The notes: a model not told the origin generated them from the sequence alone. Shown: positions 16,798 to 25,218, counted from the stretch's first letter. The stretch: DNA of 56,591 nt from an uncultured Allofournierella sp. (GCA_944382705.1 CALWNE010000043.1:1-56591); one strand, 5' to 3'. Numbers and translations are program-made.

Positions 16798-17667
16798 TTA
16801 GCGCACATCACCGCTAAAGAACAACGCCACCGCACCGGGGCCGGTGTGGGCACCAATCACCGGGCCAATGTTGGAAATGTGGATGTTCTCCACACCCATG
16901 GCACGGATTTTGTTGGCCACATAGTCGCAGTCCTCCCGGCAGTCGGAATGGCTCAGGAACACTACCTGCTGGCTTTTGTCCACCTGGCTTTGGGCAAACC
17001 GTTTTACAAGAGCATCCAGGCTGGCCCGGCGGCCCCGTACCTTTTCCATGGGTACCAGATGGCCCACAGCATCCACATGCAGCACCGGCTTAATGCCCAG
17101 CAGGGTACCAGCCAAGGCGGCGGCCCCGCTTACACGGCCGCCCCGCTTTAAGAACATCAGGTCATCTACGGTGAACCAGGCGCAGATGCTCTGCTTGTTT
17201 TCCTCCAGCCAGCGGGCCAACTGGGGCAGGGTGTAGCCCTGCTGTTTCAGGCGGGCTGCGTGGTACACCACCAGGCCCTCGCCCATACTGGCTTGCAGAG
17301 TATCCACCACTTCAATGGTGTTTTGGGGGTATTTTTCCCGCAGCTCCTCGGCTGCCAAAACAGCCGCCTGGCAGGTGCCGGAAAGCCCGCTGGAAAAGGC
17401 AAGGCACAGCACATCCTTGCCCTCTTTCAAAGCGGATTCAAAGGCTTCGGCCCAGTCGGCCTGGTTCACCTGGCTGGTGGTGGCCATCTGGCCGCTGCGC
17501 AGCAGGTCGTAAAATTCCTTGGGGGAGATATCCCGGTTGTCCGGGTAGTTTTTGTATTCCTTTCCTGCAACAGTAACGCTCAGGGGAACAACTTCCACCT
17601 GCATCTGCTGAATCAGCTCCACCGAAAGGTCGGTGGCGGAATCGGTAAACAGAACATAGTCCTTCAT
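16798..17667 (-). CDS. DegV family fatty-acid-binding protein
   Basis: 289 residues of the DegV fold: N-terminal YVLFTDSATDLS, central ATTSQVNQADW and CLAFSSGLSGTCQAA, and VDDLMFLKRGGRVSGAAAL, a signature of the family. DegV proteins bind a single fatty acid; some (FakB) present it to the kinase FakA for incorporation into phospholipids. Whether this copy works with FakA is unknown because no fakA is nearby. The start follows GAGAGGAT. A near-symmetrical site sits at its promoter. Confidence 0.92.
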   Translation of the reverse strand: MKDYVLFTDSATDLSVELIQQMQVEVVPLSVTVAGKEYKNYPDNRDISPKEFYDLLRSGQMATTSQVNQADWAEAFESALKEGKDVLCLAFSSGLSGTCQAAVLAAEELREKYPQNTIEVVDTLQASMGEGLVVYHAARLKQQGYTLPQLARWLEENKQSICAWFTVDDLMFLKRGGRVSGAAALAGTLLGIKPVLHVDAVGHLVPMEKVRGRRASLDALVKRFAQSQVDKSQQVVFLSHSDCREDCDYVANKIRAMGVENIHISNIGPVIGAHTGPGAVALFFSGDVR

Positions 17668-17755
17668 AATGGGTCAAATCCTCTCATCTAGTATCGGTGT
17701 AGTGGCTTGCGGCCGGTATTATTTGCCCTAAAGAATGATTGCTTATACATTTGTT

Positions 17756-17788
17756 AGTATAGCATAAACAGGCGTTGTGATACCACAA
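17756..17788 (-). promoter_or_regulatory. degV promoter with palindromic site at the -35 window
   Basis: Minus-strand extended -10 TGCTATACT (17764-17756). The palindrome TTGTG-ATAC-CACAA (17775-17788) lies where the -35 should be, as for an operator of a GntR- or TetR-like repressor. No regulator is assigned. Confidence 0.45.
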
Positions 17789-17923
17789 ATTCCGCAAAAC
17801 ACCCACCCAAAAAGGAGGGCGGCTTAAAATTGACAACAAACAAGCAAGCGGAAGGATATAATGGCTGTAAGCGGTGTTTGCACAGCAATACAGGAACTTA
17901 TAAAAAGTAAGGAGCAGCAATCT

Positions 17924-18505
17924 ATGAGCACAAAGCGTATTTTTGCGGCCCTGGCCACTGTGATTGTAGGCGTTGGCCTGGCTGGATGCAGCATTCCGTC
18001 CGGCTCAAATGTTCCGGATGAGCCGGTGGCTTTCAGCGTAGGCGGGGTAGAGATTACGGTGGGCGAAACTCCCGTTGGCAAGCTGTACGATGCAGGCTTT
18101 GAACTGCGGGCTGCCGGCACGGTGGATGATCTGGACCATGCTATTCTGCTGGAGCCGGACTCCTACTACGATATGCTCAGTCTGCACAAGGCAGAGCAGG
18201 GCTACGGTTTGATTGACCTTGTAACCGGAACCGAAGCGGTGGAATTGGAGGACGGCCTGGTGGCGCAGGTTCACTCCACCGTGGACGAAGATCTGGATGC
18301 TTCCAATCTGATGGTGGAAGGCATTTGTCTGGCGGACCTTACGGTGGAAAAGGCTCTGGAAGCAGTGGAGGGGAGCCAGTATAACCAGCAGGAAAACAGG
18401 GTGGAGCGCACCACAGAGAACTACACCTTTGCGCTGACCTTTGCGGACGGAAAGGCAGTGGAGCTGACTGTGGCCTGCCTGTATGAGATAGACTACAATT
18501 CCTGA
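17924..18505 (+). CDS. Predicted lipoprotein of unknown function
   Basis: 193 residues. The N-terminus MSTKRIFAALATVIVGVG is a lipoprotein signal peptide with lipobox LAGC (Cys22), so the mature protein should be anchored to the outer face of the membrane. The mature part is acidic and beta-rich (VAFSVGGVEITVGETPVG, TENYTFALTFADGKAVELTV); I recognise no family. ATG 17924 is preferred over the in-frame 17861 because AAGGAG lies seven to nine bases upstream and the signal peptide then begins properly. A TTGACA / TATAAT pair at 17830 / 17857 has a 21-base spacer, too long for a strong promoter. Single-gene unit. Confidence 0.75.
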   Translation: MSTKRIFAALATVIVGVGLAGCSIPSGSNVPDEPVAFSVGGVEITVGETPVGKLYDAGFELRAAGTVDDLDHAILLEPDSYYDMLSLHKAEQGYGLIDLVTGTEAVELEDGLVAQVHSTVDEDLDASNLMVEGICLADLTVEKALEAVEGSQYNQQENRVERTTENYTFALTFADGKAVELTVACLYEIDYNS

Positions 18506-18520
18506 TGTAGGCTTACCATT

Positions 18521-18562
18521 ACAGCAAAAGCCCTCTGGCCCGTGGCAGAGGGCTTTTGCTGT
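18521..18562 (+). terminator. Bidirectional terminator between the lipoprotein and TVP38 genes
   Basis: 17-bp arms ACAGCAAAAGCCCTCTG / CAGAGGGCTTTTGCTGT. Confidence 0.88.
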
Positions 18563-18591
18563 ATAAAAGATGGGGGCAGGCACAGGGCTGC

Positions 18592-19299
18592 TCAGGGATT
18601 TTTGTGCTGGTGCAGCCGCTGGGCTTTTTGGTGCAGCCAGCGGTGGATGCGGTCCTCATAATGAATGCACAGCAGCCCGGCGGCGCCGGTCATCACAAAA
18701 ATTACAGCAGGCAGCCAGATGTGCCCCTCCGCCAGGCTGGCCCCGGCCACCGTGCTGGTTAGCACACTGGGAATGCGGGCCAGTGTGCTGATAAAAAAGA
18801 ACTCCCTTGCAGGCACCGGTAAAAAAGGCCCTGCATAGGTGAGCATATCCTTGGGCGTACCGGGCAGAAAAAACAGCAGGTACAGCGCCTGCCTGCACCG
18901 CTCTGGCGTTTGCAGAAAGCGGTATTTCTGAAGGGCCTGGGCAGGGGCTGCCTGTGCCCCCAGCAGCTTCATGGCGGCGTAGATAAAGCCGCTGCCCAGC
19001 AAAATGCCCAAAAGGCAGATGGCCAGACCGCCCACGGGGCCAAACAAAGCCCCGGCCATCAGCTCCACCGGCTCGCCAGGCAGAACGGCCACCACCACCT
19101 GCACCACCTGTAAGCCCAAAAATACCACAATGCCCCAAAGCCCCTTGGAGCGCACCCATTGAATGAATGCATCCCGTGCCTGCTGGCTGGTGATGACGGC
19201 CCAAAGGTCTGCCCGCCAGTGCCAGATTGCAGCGGCACCTGCCAGGGTAACGGCCAGCAAAAACAGCCCGCTTGCCCATTGCTTGCGTGTTGGTTTCAA
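18592..19299 (-). CDS. TVP38/TMEM64 (DedA-like) membrane protein
   Basis: About 235 residues with an N-terminal membrane segment, several further hydrophobic helices and the SNARE-associated/DedA signature region VLPGEPVELMAGALFGP followed by a Gly-rich LLGILLGSGFIYA. Family members are thought to scramble or flip lipids, but the role here is inferred. The start is a TTG at 19299: AAGGAGG lies nine bases upstream, and the product then begins LKPTRKQWASG ahead of the first helix. A longer frame to 19407 runs through the leader and lacks a ribosome binding site. Monocistronic, with its own promoter. Confidence 0.82.
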   Translation of the reverse strand: MKPTRKQWASGLFLLAVTLAGAAAIWHWRADLWAVITSQQARDAFIQWVRSKGLWGIVVFLGLQVVQVVVAVLPGEPVELMAGALFGPVGGLAICLLGILLGSGFIYAAMKLLGAQAAPAQALQKYRFLQTPERCRQALYLLFFLPGTPKDMLTYAGPFLPVPAREFFFISTLARIPSVLTSTVAGASLAEGHIWLPAVIFVMTGAAGLLCIHYEDRIHRWLHQKAQRLHQHKNP

Positions 19300-19432
19300 A
19301 CAGGTTCTCCCTCCTTTGCTTGGGGGGCTCTTTGCCAGCAGCCGGCAAAGTGAAGGCCCGCTGCTGCTCTGCTGCCCCAAAAACAGAACAAACAGTGCAG
19401 CATCCAATTTTTGTAAATCATGGGTTTAGCCC

Positions 19433-19461
19433 ATTATACTCCAAACCCACCGGCCCTGCAA
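19433..19461 (-). promoter_or_regulatory. Promoter for the TVP38 gene
   Basis: Minus-strand TTGCAG (19461-19456), 17-base spacer, TATAAT (19438-19433). The approximately 125-base leader contains a small hairpin CTTTGCC/GGCAAAG. Confidence 0.7.
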
Positions 19462-19521
19462 CCAAGTGTTCCGCAAGTTTTTTGAGGCTGGGCCCAATGG
19501 CCGTACCGCTGCCCCGGCAAA

Positions 19522-19549
19522 CAAAAAGCCTCCGGCAGGAGGCTTTTTG
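19522..19549 (-). terminator. Terminator after the vanY-like gene
   Basis: CAAAAAGCCTCC / GGAGGCTTTTTG with a four-base loop; T-tract on the minus strand. Confidence 0.85.
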
Positions 19550-19585
19550 CAAAAGGATTGTATCAAGCAGGGGGCACAGCAAGCA

Positions 19586-20323
19586 TCAGGGATGCTGTGC
19601 GTGGTATTCTTCCAAGGTGAGCCCGGCACTGGTGATGGCCAAAGCGGCCTCCCGCCCCACATAGCGGTAGTGCCAAGGCTCGTAATCCACCCCGGTAATG
19701 GCTTGCTTATCCTTGGGGTAACGGAGGATAAAGCCATAGTCCGCTGCGTGCTGGCTGAGCCAGGCAAAGGCGGGGGTGGTGTCAAAATCGGCGGTTAAAT
19801 CCGAATGGCTGCTGTACCAGTCGGCACTTACCAAATCCGCAGCAAGGCCCAGGTTGTGCTCACTGGTGCCAGGCCGGGCCACCAGCTGGGAAGCCTTTTC
19901 CTCCGCCTGGGCTTGGGTCAGCCCCTGATCCAGATAAAACCGGGTTTTGCGGGCAAACAGGGCGGTTTGCCGCTCAATGCTCCGGTAGCCGCTTACAAGA
20001 TACAGGGGGCATCCGTCCTGCTGGGCAGCCTCTAGCAGCTGGCACAGGCTGTCCGCCGCACGGGCGTCAAACAGCCGCTCATCGTAGCCGGGAATGGCGG
20101 TGGTTTTGGGGGCGAAATCCTCTGGCAGAGGGTTTTGGCTGTTCACCAGCCGCAGGGCCCAATCTTCTCCAACGGACGGGGCATTTGCCGCAGCAGCACT
20201 GGAGCTGGCGGTGGGCAAAGGCGTGGCCGAGGGCTGTGGCTGGGATTCGGTGCGCAGGCTGCACCCGGTAAGGCAAAGGCAGCTGGCAGCCACCAGGGCG
20301 CACAAACAGCGAACAAATAGCAT
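19586..20323 (-). CDS. D,D-carboxypeptidase family lipoprotein (VanY/peptidase M15B type)
   Basis: 245 residues. A signal peptide ends in the lipobox LTGC (Cys21), followed by a Ser/Ala/Pro-rich linker (24-50) and the zinc peptidase domain: SGYRS near 111, the metal motif SEHNLGLAAD (His156, Asp163) and EPWHYRYVG (catalytic Glu215, zinc His218). It would trim the terminal D-Ala of peptidoglycan stem peptides outside the membrane. No vancomycin-resistance genes are nearby, so a cell-wall housekeeping role is more likely. AAAGGAG lies 11 bases upstream of ATG 20323; the start codon is inside a strong inverted repeat (see the separate entry). Last gene of a prmA-rsmE-vanY unit. Confidence 0.88.
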   Translation of the reverse strand: MLFVRCLCALVAASCLCLTGCSLRTESQPQPSATPLPTASSSAAAANAPSVGEDWALRLVNSQNPLPEDFAPKTTAIPGYDERLFDARAADSLCQLLEAAQQDGCPLYLVSGYRSIERQTALFARKTRFYLDQGLTQAQAEEKASQLVARPGTSEHNLGLAADLVSADWYSSHSDLTADFDTTPAFAWLSQHAADYGFILRYPKDKQAITGVDYEPWHYRYVGREAALAITSAGLTLEEYHAQHP

Positions 20324-20399
20324 AGGGCAGGGAACTCCTTTCGGTGTAGACCCAGCGGCCCGAAGGCTGCTGTACCGTTAGGATATCCCTGCCCTATGC
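20320..20399 (-). promoter_or_regulatory. 14-bp inverted repeat enclosing the vanY start codon
   Basis: GCATAGGGCAGGGA (20320-20333) is exactly complementary to TCCCTGCCCTATGC (20386-20399). In the mRNA the stem contains the ATG, and the loop carries the Shine-Dalgarno and a nested hairpin AGCAGCC-TTCG-GGCCGCT with a UUCG-type tetraloop. No T-run follows. Confidence 0.7.
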
Positions 20400-20401
20400 A
20401 G

Positions 20402-21121
20402 TTATTCCAGATTGCCTGTTAGGGTCATGACGGCGCTCAAGGCGGCCAGAGGGGCGGTTTCGCACCGCAAAATCCGCTGGCCCAGCCCGATAACAGTGGC
20501 TCCGGCCTCCACAAGGGCCTGGGCCTCCTGCTCGGAAAATCCACCTTCCGACCCGGTGATGAGGGCAATGCGTCCACCGCTACCCAGGCAGCTGCGCAGC
20601 GCCTGGCCCCCTTTTTCGTAAAACAAGAATGACTGGTCAAACTGGCTCAGCCGGGCACAAACCCCGGCCACATCCAGCGGAAGCTCCACCTGGGGCAGAA
20701 TTCCCCGGCCGCACTGCTTGGCAGCCTCTGCCGCAATGCGCTGGTAACGCTCGTTCTTCTGCTCCTCTTTTTTGGGGGCAGCCACACAGTAGCGGCTGAA
20801 AAAGGGCACAATCCGCACCGCACCCAGCTCCACAGCTTTCTGCAAAATCAGCTCCAGCTTGTCCTGCTTGGGGTAGCCCACAAACACGGTTACTTCCACC
20901 GAAGGCTCGGCGGCGCAGGGCTGCCGCTCCAAAATGGAAAACTCCACGGCCTGGGGCTCAATGGCGGTGATGGCAGCGGTGTAGTCGGTGCCGGCGCCAT
21001 CGCACAAAATCACCTGCTGGCCCACCTTGGCCCGCATCACCCGGCCCAGGTGATGGGCGTCCGGCCCTTCCAGCCGGGCGGCGTCTCCCTCAATCAGGGT
21101 GGTGAAATACCGGTGGGGCAT
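20402..21121 (-). CDS. rsmE: 16S rRNA m3U1498 methyltransferase
   Basis: 239 residues of the SPOUT class with N-terminal HHLGRVMRAKVGQQV (PUA-like RNA-binding part) and the C-terminal knotted SAM site ITGSEGGFSEQEA plus GLGQRILRCETAPLAAL. It methylates U1498 of 16S rRNA. The start at 21121 shares its A with the stop of prmA (TGATG) and has GGAGGG eight bases upstream; the longer start at 21145 is less likely. Clustering with prmA is common in Firmicutes. Confidence 0.95.
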   Translation of the reverse strand: MPHRYFTTLIEGDAARLEGPDAHHLGRVMRAKVGQQVILCDGAGTDYTAAITAIEPQAVEFSILERQPCAAEPSVEVTVFVGYPKQDKLELILQKAVELGAVRIVPFFSRYCVAAPKKEEQKNERYQRIAAEAAKQCGRGILPQVELPLDVAGVCARLSQFDQSFLFYEKGGQALRSCLGSGGRIALITGSEGGFSEQEAQALVEAGATVIGLGQRILRCETAPLAALSAVMTLTGNLE

Positions 21122-22044
21122 CAGGCTTGCCCTCCGTTTTGGCACAGAATGGCCACCCAGCCGTTCTGCTCCTTTACTTCCACCACCTTCAGGCCGGCCG
21201 CAGCCAGACCCTCTACCACCTCGTCCCGGCGGGTGTCAATGATGCCGCTGGCAATGAACCAGGCACCGGGAGCCATCAAAGGCGGCACATGGGGGGCAAG
21301 GCTCAAAATGGCATTGGCCACAATGTTGGCGGTAATCAGGTTGTACTGGCCCTGGGCCTGGTCCGAAAGGTTGCCAATCAGCACCCGGAACTCCTTGTCC
21401 ACCCCGTTGAGCTGGGCGTTTTCGCCAGCGGTGCGCACACACATGGGATCAATGTCCACACCGTCAGCGCTGGCAGCACCCAGCTTGAGGGCGGCAATGG
21501 CCAGAATGCCGCTGCCGGTGCCAATGTCCAGCACCCGTTCGCCGCCCTGCACCAGCTGATCCAGGGTTTCCAGGCAGAGGGCGGTGGTTTCGTGGGTGCC
21601 GGTACCAAAGGCCATGCCCGGGTCCAGCCGAATGACGGTGCGGTCGGTTTCAAACTCCTCCCAGCTGGGCACAATGGCCAGCCGGTTGCCCAGGGTCAGG
21701 GCATGGTAGTAGGCTTTCCAGCCGGTTTCCCAGTCCTCCTGCTCCACCCCGTTGGTGGACAGGGTATAAGGCACCTCGCTGGCAGCCAGGCGGCTCTGAA
21801 GCAGTTCGATAACCTCGGCGGGGTTTTCGTCCGGAGCCAGGTACAGGTGCACCAGCACCTTGTCCCGGTCCTTGTCCAGCAGCTCCTGCTCAATCAAATC
21901 GATGTGGGCAATCTGCTGAACCTGGGCTTCCAGGTCGGAGTAATCTTCAATGTAAATGCCGCCGCCGGAAATACCGGTGGCAATGGCCTCTGCCGTTTCG
22001 GCATGGGCCTTGGGTACGGTGATGCAAAGATCGGTCCACTGCAT
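21121..22044 (-). CDS. prmA: Ribosomal protein L11 methyltransferase
   Basis: 307 residues. An N-terminal substrate-recognition domain (MQWTDLCITVPKAHAETAE) and a class I methyltransferase domain: the catalytic-region motif DPGMAFGTGTHETT, SAM loop RVLDIGTGSGILAIA and NLITANIVANAIL (the N-I-V motif). It trimethylates L11. The start at 22044 is preceded by GAGG; ATG-like position 22086 would add 14 residues not typical of PrmA. Confidence 0.95.
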   Translation of the reverse strand: MQWTDLCITVPKAHAETAEAIATGISGGGIYIEDYSDLEAQVQQIAHIDLIEQELLDKDRDKVLVHLYLAPDENPAEVIELLQSRLAASEVPYTLSTNGVEQEDWETGWKAYYHALTLGNRLAIVPSWEEFETDRTVIRLDPGMAFGTGTHETTALCLETLDQLVQGGERVLDIGTGSGILAIAALKLGAASADGVDIDPMCVRTAGENAQLNGVDKEFRVLIGNLSDQAQGQYNLITANIVANAILSLAPHVPPLMAPGAWFIASGIIDTRRDEVVEGLAAAGLKVVEVKEQNGWVAILCQNGGQA

Positions 22045-22109
22045 AAAAAATACCTCGTTTTTAAAGTAAGGCCCCGCACCCGGCACAGGGGGTGGGGCTG
22101 CTGCTGTTT

Positions 22110-22118
22110 ATTATAACA
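22110..22118 (-). promoter_or_regulatory. Extended -10 promoter for prmA-rsmE-vanY
   Basis: Minus-strand TGTTATAAT (22118-22110); no clear -35. A GC-rich stem-loop lies in the short leader. Confidence 0.5.
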
Positions 22119-22164
22119 CGCAAAGCCGCCAAAAGATACAGCCTTTAGCCAAGCCGCACACGGC

Positions 22165-22196
22165 AAAAAAGCCGCAGCCCGGCTGGGCTGCGGCTT
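22165..22196 (-). terminator. Terminator after pyrI
   Basis: GCCGCAGCCC / GGGCTGCGGC with a TTTTTT run on the minus strand. Confidence 0.9.
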
Positions 22197-22208
22197 GCAG
22201 AAAAGCAG

Positions 22209-22637
22209 TTATTCCGCTCCCTGGTAGCGGTGCTCACACCAGGCGCAGCGGTAGATGCCCCGGGCAGCATCGCTCAGCACAAACACATGGTCCAGCTCCT
22301 GCTCTACGCTGGTGATGCAGCGGGGGTTCTTGCAGCGCACCACATTCACCACCCGCTGGGGCAGGCTCAGGTGCTTTTTTTCCACAATGGTGTCATGGTC
22401 CACAATGTTCACCGTGATGTTGGGGTCGATAAAGCCCAGAATATCCAGGTCGATGTCAATGCGGTCTTCAATTTTGATGATATCCTTGCGGCCGGATTTT
22501 TTGCTGCGGGCATTTTTGATAATGGCCACGCTGCAATCCAGCTTGTCCAGCTCCAGCGCCTGGTAGATTTCCATGGCCTTGCCCACCTGGATATGGTCAA
22601 TTACAACGCCCTTTTGCAGGCTGTCAATGTTCAGCAT
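22209..22637 (-). CDS. pyrI: Aspartate carbamoyltransferase regulatory subunit
   Basis: 142 residues, the usual length. The N-terminal allosteric domain (GVVIDHIQVGKAMEIY) binds nucleotides; the C-terminal zinc domain has four cysteines in CKNPRC and YRCAWC. It confers control of the PyrB catalytic trimers by pyrimidine and purine nucleotides. The start codon follows the pyrB stop by one base, so the two subunits are made together. Confidence 0.96.
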   Translation of the reverse strand: MLNIDSLQKGVVIDHIQVGKAMEIYQALELDKLDCSVAIIKNARSKKSGRKDIIKIEDRIDIDLDILGFIDPNITVNIVDHDTIVEKKHLSLPQRVVNVVRCKNPRCITSVEQELDHVFVLSDAARGIYRCAWCEHRYQGAE

Positions 22638-22638
22638 A

Positions 22639-23553
22639 TTACTCTACCTCCAGCAGTTTCATAATCAGAGCCATGCGCACAAACCGGCCAAACCGGGCCT
22701 GGCGGAAGTAGGCGGCACGGGGGTCGTCGTCCACCTCCACGCTGATTTCGTTCACACGGGGCAGCGGATGCAGCACAATCATGTCCTGCTTTGCCAGCTG
22801 CATCTTGCGGGCATCCAGAATGTAGCTATCCCGCAGGCGGATGTAATCGTCCTCGTTGAAAAAGCGTTCCCGCTGCACACGGGTCATGTACAGGATATCC
22901 AGCTGGGGCATGGCATCCTCCAGCCGCTGGGTCTCCACAAAATCAAAGCCGCCCTGCTCCAGGTCACTGCGGATGTAATCCGGCAGACGCAGCTCCTGGG
23001 GACTGATGAGCACAAACTTCACATTGCTGTACCGCATCATGGCCCGAATCAGGCTGTGCACCGTGCGGCCAAACTTCAAATCGCCGCACAGGCCGATGGT
23101 CAAACCGTCCAGACGGCCCATCAGCTGCTGGATGGTCAGCAGGTCGGTGAGGGTCTGGGTGGGGTGCTGGTGGCCGCCGTCCCCTGCGTTGATAAGGGGG
23201 CAGTCGATTTTGCTGGCAGCAACCGCTGCGGCGCCCTCCTTGGGGTGGCGCATGGCAATAATGTCGGCATAGCACTCCACGGTGCGTGCAGTATCGGCCA
23301 CGCTTTCGCCTTTAGCAGCACTGCTGGAATTTGCCGAAGAAAAACCCAACACCTGGCCCCCTAAGCTGAGCATGGCAGACTCAAAACTCAAACGGGTTCG
23401 GGTGCTGGGTTCAAAAAACAGGGTAGCCAGAATCTTGCCGTCACACTTGTGGGTAAAGGCCTGGGGCTGTTCCAGAATACGGCCGGATAAAGCCAGAATC
23501 TCGTCGATTTCCTGGGTGGTAAGGTCCAACGGACTGATGATGTGTTTCTTCAT
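22639..23553 (-). CDS. pyrB: Aspartate carbamoyltransferase catalytic subunit
   Basis: 304 residues. Carbamoyl-phosphate motif FEPSTRTRLSFE, the central HPTQTLTDLLT and the C-terminal HPLPRVNEI are intact. It makes carbamoyl-aspartate, the first committed pyrimidine intermediate. ATG 23553 lies 12 bases from AAGGAGG; a TTG three codons upstream is too close to that site. The leader is short and I see no PyrR attenuator, so control may be at the enzyme level through PyrI. Confidence 0.96.
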   Translation of the reverse strand: MKKHIISPLDLTTQEIDEILALSGRILEQPQAFTHKCDGKILATLFFEPSTRTRLSFESAMLSLGGQVLGFSSANSSSAAKGESVADTARTVECYADIIAMRHPKEGAAAVAASKIDCPLINAGDGGHQHPTQTLTDLLTIQQLMGRLDGLTIGLCGDLKFGRTVHSLIRAMMRYSNVKFVLISPQELRLPDYIRSDLEQGGFDFVETQRLEDAMPQLDILYMTRVQRERFFNEDDYIRLRDSYILDARKMQLAKQDMIVLHPLPRVNEISVEVDDDPRAAYFRQARFGRFVRMALIMKLLEVE

Positions 23554-23592
23554 GGAGCACAAGAGCCTCCTTCGCAGAATTTTTTTTATTTT

Positions 23593-23621
23593 ACTATAAG
23601 CACCCGCTGAAATGCAACCAA
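23593..23621 (-). promoter_or_regulatory. pyrBI promoter
   Basis: Minus-strand TTGGTT (23621-23616), 17-base spacer, TATAGT (23598-23593). Confidence 0.65.
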
Positions 23622-23643
23622 AAGTTACAAAAAATTGTGGCGT

Positions 23644-23673
23644 ACATAAAGAAAGGGGCCGGCGGCCATACTG
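23644..23673 (+). promoter_or_regulatory. Sigma-G-like forespore promoter for spoVA
   Basis: ACATA (23644-23648), 18-base spacer, CATACTG (23667-23673), close to the sigma-G pattern GHATR / CATWHTA. It lies 45 bases upstream of spoVAC, where forespore control is expected. A GC-rich inverted repeat (AAGGGGCCGGCG / CGCTGGCCCCTT) surrounds the -10. Confidence 0.5.
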
Positions 23674-23717
23674 TTAAAAACAACCAGGGGCGCTGGCCCC
23701 TTGAAGGAGGATGCTCA

Positions 23718-24173
23718 ATGATGAATACCACACCCCAGGAATACCAGGCGATGAGCAAAAAGGCCAGTCCCCGGTCCCGGCTGGGGCAAAACTGCCTGTG
23801 GGCCTTTGGGGTAGGGGGCAGCATCTGCCTGCTGGGCGAGGTGCTGCGCCAGATTTACCTGGCCCAGGGCCGTACCCTCACCGATGCCGCCACCCTGGCC
23901 AGTGTTACGCTGGTGGCCCTCTCGGCCATAACCACCTCACTGGGCTGGTACCAAAGGCTGGCGGCAAGGGGTGGGGCAGGCACGCTGGTGCCCATCACCG
24001 GCTTTGCCAATGCGGTGGTCAGTCCCGCCATTGAGTTTAAATGCGAGGGCTTTGTGCCTGGAGTAGGCGGCAAAATGTTTTTGATTGCAGGGCCGGTACT
24101 GGTGTACGGGCTGGCAGCCAGTGCCACCTGGGGTGTGCTGTACTGGATTCTGCGCCCCTTCGGCCTGGTATAA
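23718..24173 (+). CDS. spoVAC: Stage V sporulation protein AC
   Basis: 151 residues with about four membrane helices and the SpoVAC/AE pattern: NTTPQEYQAMSKKASPRSR at the N-terminus, GGSICLLGEVLRQIY, LVPITGFANAVVSPAIEFKCEG and a C-terminal hydrophobic end. SpoVAC is a mechanosensitive-type channel of the spore inner membrane, needed for dipicolinic acid transport in sporulation and germination. The start follows GAAGGAGG. First gene of a minimal spoVAC-D-E operon. Confidence 0.94.
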   Translation: MMNTTPQEYQAMSKKASPRSRLGQNCLWAFGVGGSICLLGEVLRQIYLAQGRTLTDAATLASVTLVALSAITTSLGWYQRLAARGGAGTLVPITGFANAVVSPAIEFKCEGFVPGVGGKMFLIAGPVLVYGLAASATWGVLYWILRPFGLV

Positions 24174-24192
24174 GCGAAAAGGAGTTGTTTGC

Positions 24193-25218
24193 ATGAAATC
24201 CATTCAGCGCATGGGCGATACCTTGTGCTTTACCTGCCCGCCCAGTCTGGCGGAGTTTGCCGCAGTGGGCGGCAAAAAAGAGAGCGAAGGCCCCCTGGCA
24301 GCACAGTTTGATTTGTTGTTCAGCGAGAACACCATGGGAGAGGAAAGCTGGGAAGCAGCCGAGCGCAGCTTGCAGCGGCACTGCCTGGACCTAATGATGA
24401 AAAAAGCCGGCCTGGACCAGGACCAGCTCCATCTTATCTTAGGAGGTGACCTGCAGAACCAGTGCACCGCCACTGCCTACACCATGAGGCAGGTTCAGGT
24501 GCCCTTTGCAGGCCTGTATGGTGCTTGCAGCACCATGGCCCAGGCGGTGGCCCTGGCCGCCTGCCTGGCAGCAGGAGGAGCCGCCGACCGGGTGGCGGCT
24601 CTCACCAGCAGTCACTTCTGTGCAGCGGAGCGGCAGTTCCGCACCCCGTTGAATTACGGGGGCAAGCGAACCCCCACGGCCCAGTGGACCGCCACCGCTG
24701 CGGGGTGCTGCCTGGTGCAGTCCCAAGGCCCGGCACCCTATGTCCAGGCAGTAACCTTTGGCCGGGTGGTGGACTACCAGATTACGGATATTAACAATAT
24801 GGGTGCTGCCATGGCCCCCGCTGCCGCCAGCACCCTGCTGCATTATTGTGCCGATACCGGCCGCAGCCTGAACCAGTTTGACGCAGTTTACACCGGTGAC
24901 TTGGGCCTGGTGGGCAGCCGACTGCTGGTGGAGCTTTTAAAAAAGGAAGGCATTGAGCTAAAGAATCACCAGGACTGCGGCCTGCTGCTGTACGACCGCA
25001 GCGTTCAGCAGGTGCAGGCGGGAGCCAGCGGGGCGGGCTGTTCCGCCAGTGTGCTTTGTGGCCATGTGCTGCCCCAGCTGCGCAGCGGTAAGCTGAACCG
25101 GGTGCTGTTCCTCTCCACCGGTGCCCTCATGAGCCAGATTGTGTTTTTGCAGGGGGAAAGCATACCCGGCATTGCACATCTACTGGATTTAAGTTCACAA
25201 GGAGGAGTACAGCCATGA
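24193..25218 (+). CDS. spoVAD: Stage V sporulation protein AD
   Basis: 341 residues with a thiolase/ketoacyl-synthase-like fold and the SpoVAD signature around LYGACSTMAQAVALAA and TSSHFCAAERQFRTPLNYG. In Bacillus it binds dipicolinic acid and helps load it into the forespore. The gene overlaps spoVAE by four bases (ATGA). AAAAGGAG precedes the start. Confidence 0.95.
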   Translation: MKSIQRMGDTLCFTCPPSLAEFAAVGGKKESEGPLAAQFDLLFSENTMGEESWEAAERSLQRHCLDLMMKKAGLDQDQLHLILGGDLQNQCTATAYTMRQVQVPFAGLYGACSTMAQAVALAACLAAGGAADRVAALTSSHFCAAERQFRTPLNYGGKRTPTAQWTATAAGCCLVQSQGPAPYVQAVTFGRVVDYQITDINNMGAAMAPAAASTLLHYCADTGRSLNQFDAVYTGDLGLVGSRLLVELLKKEGIELKNHQDCGLLLYDRSVQQVQAGASGAGCSASVLCGHVLPQLRSGKLNRVLFLSTGALMSQIVFLQGESIPGIAHLLDLSSQGGVQP

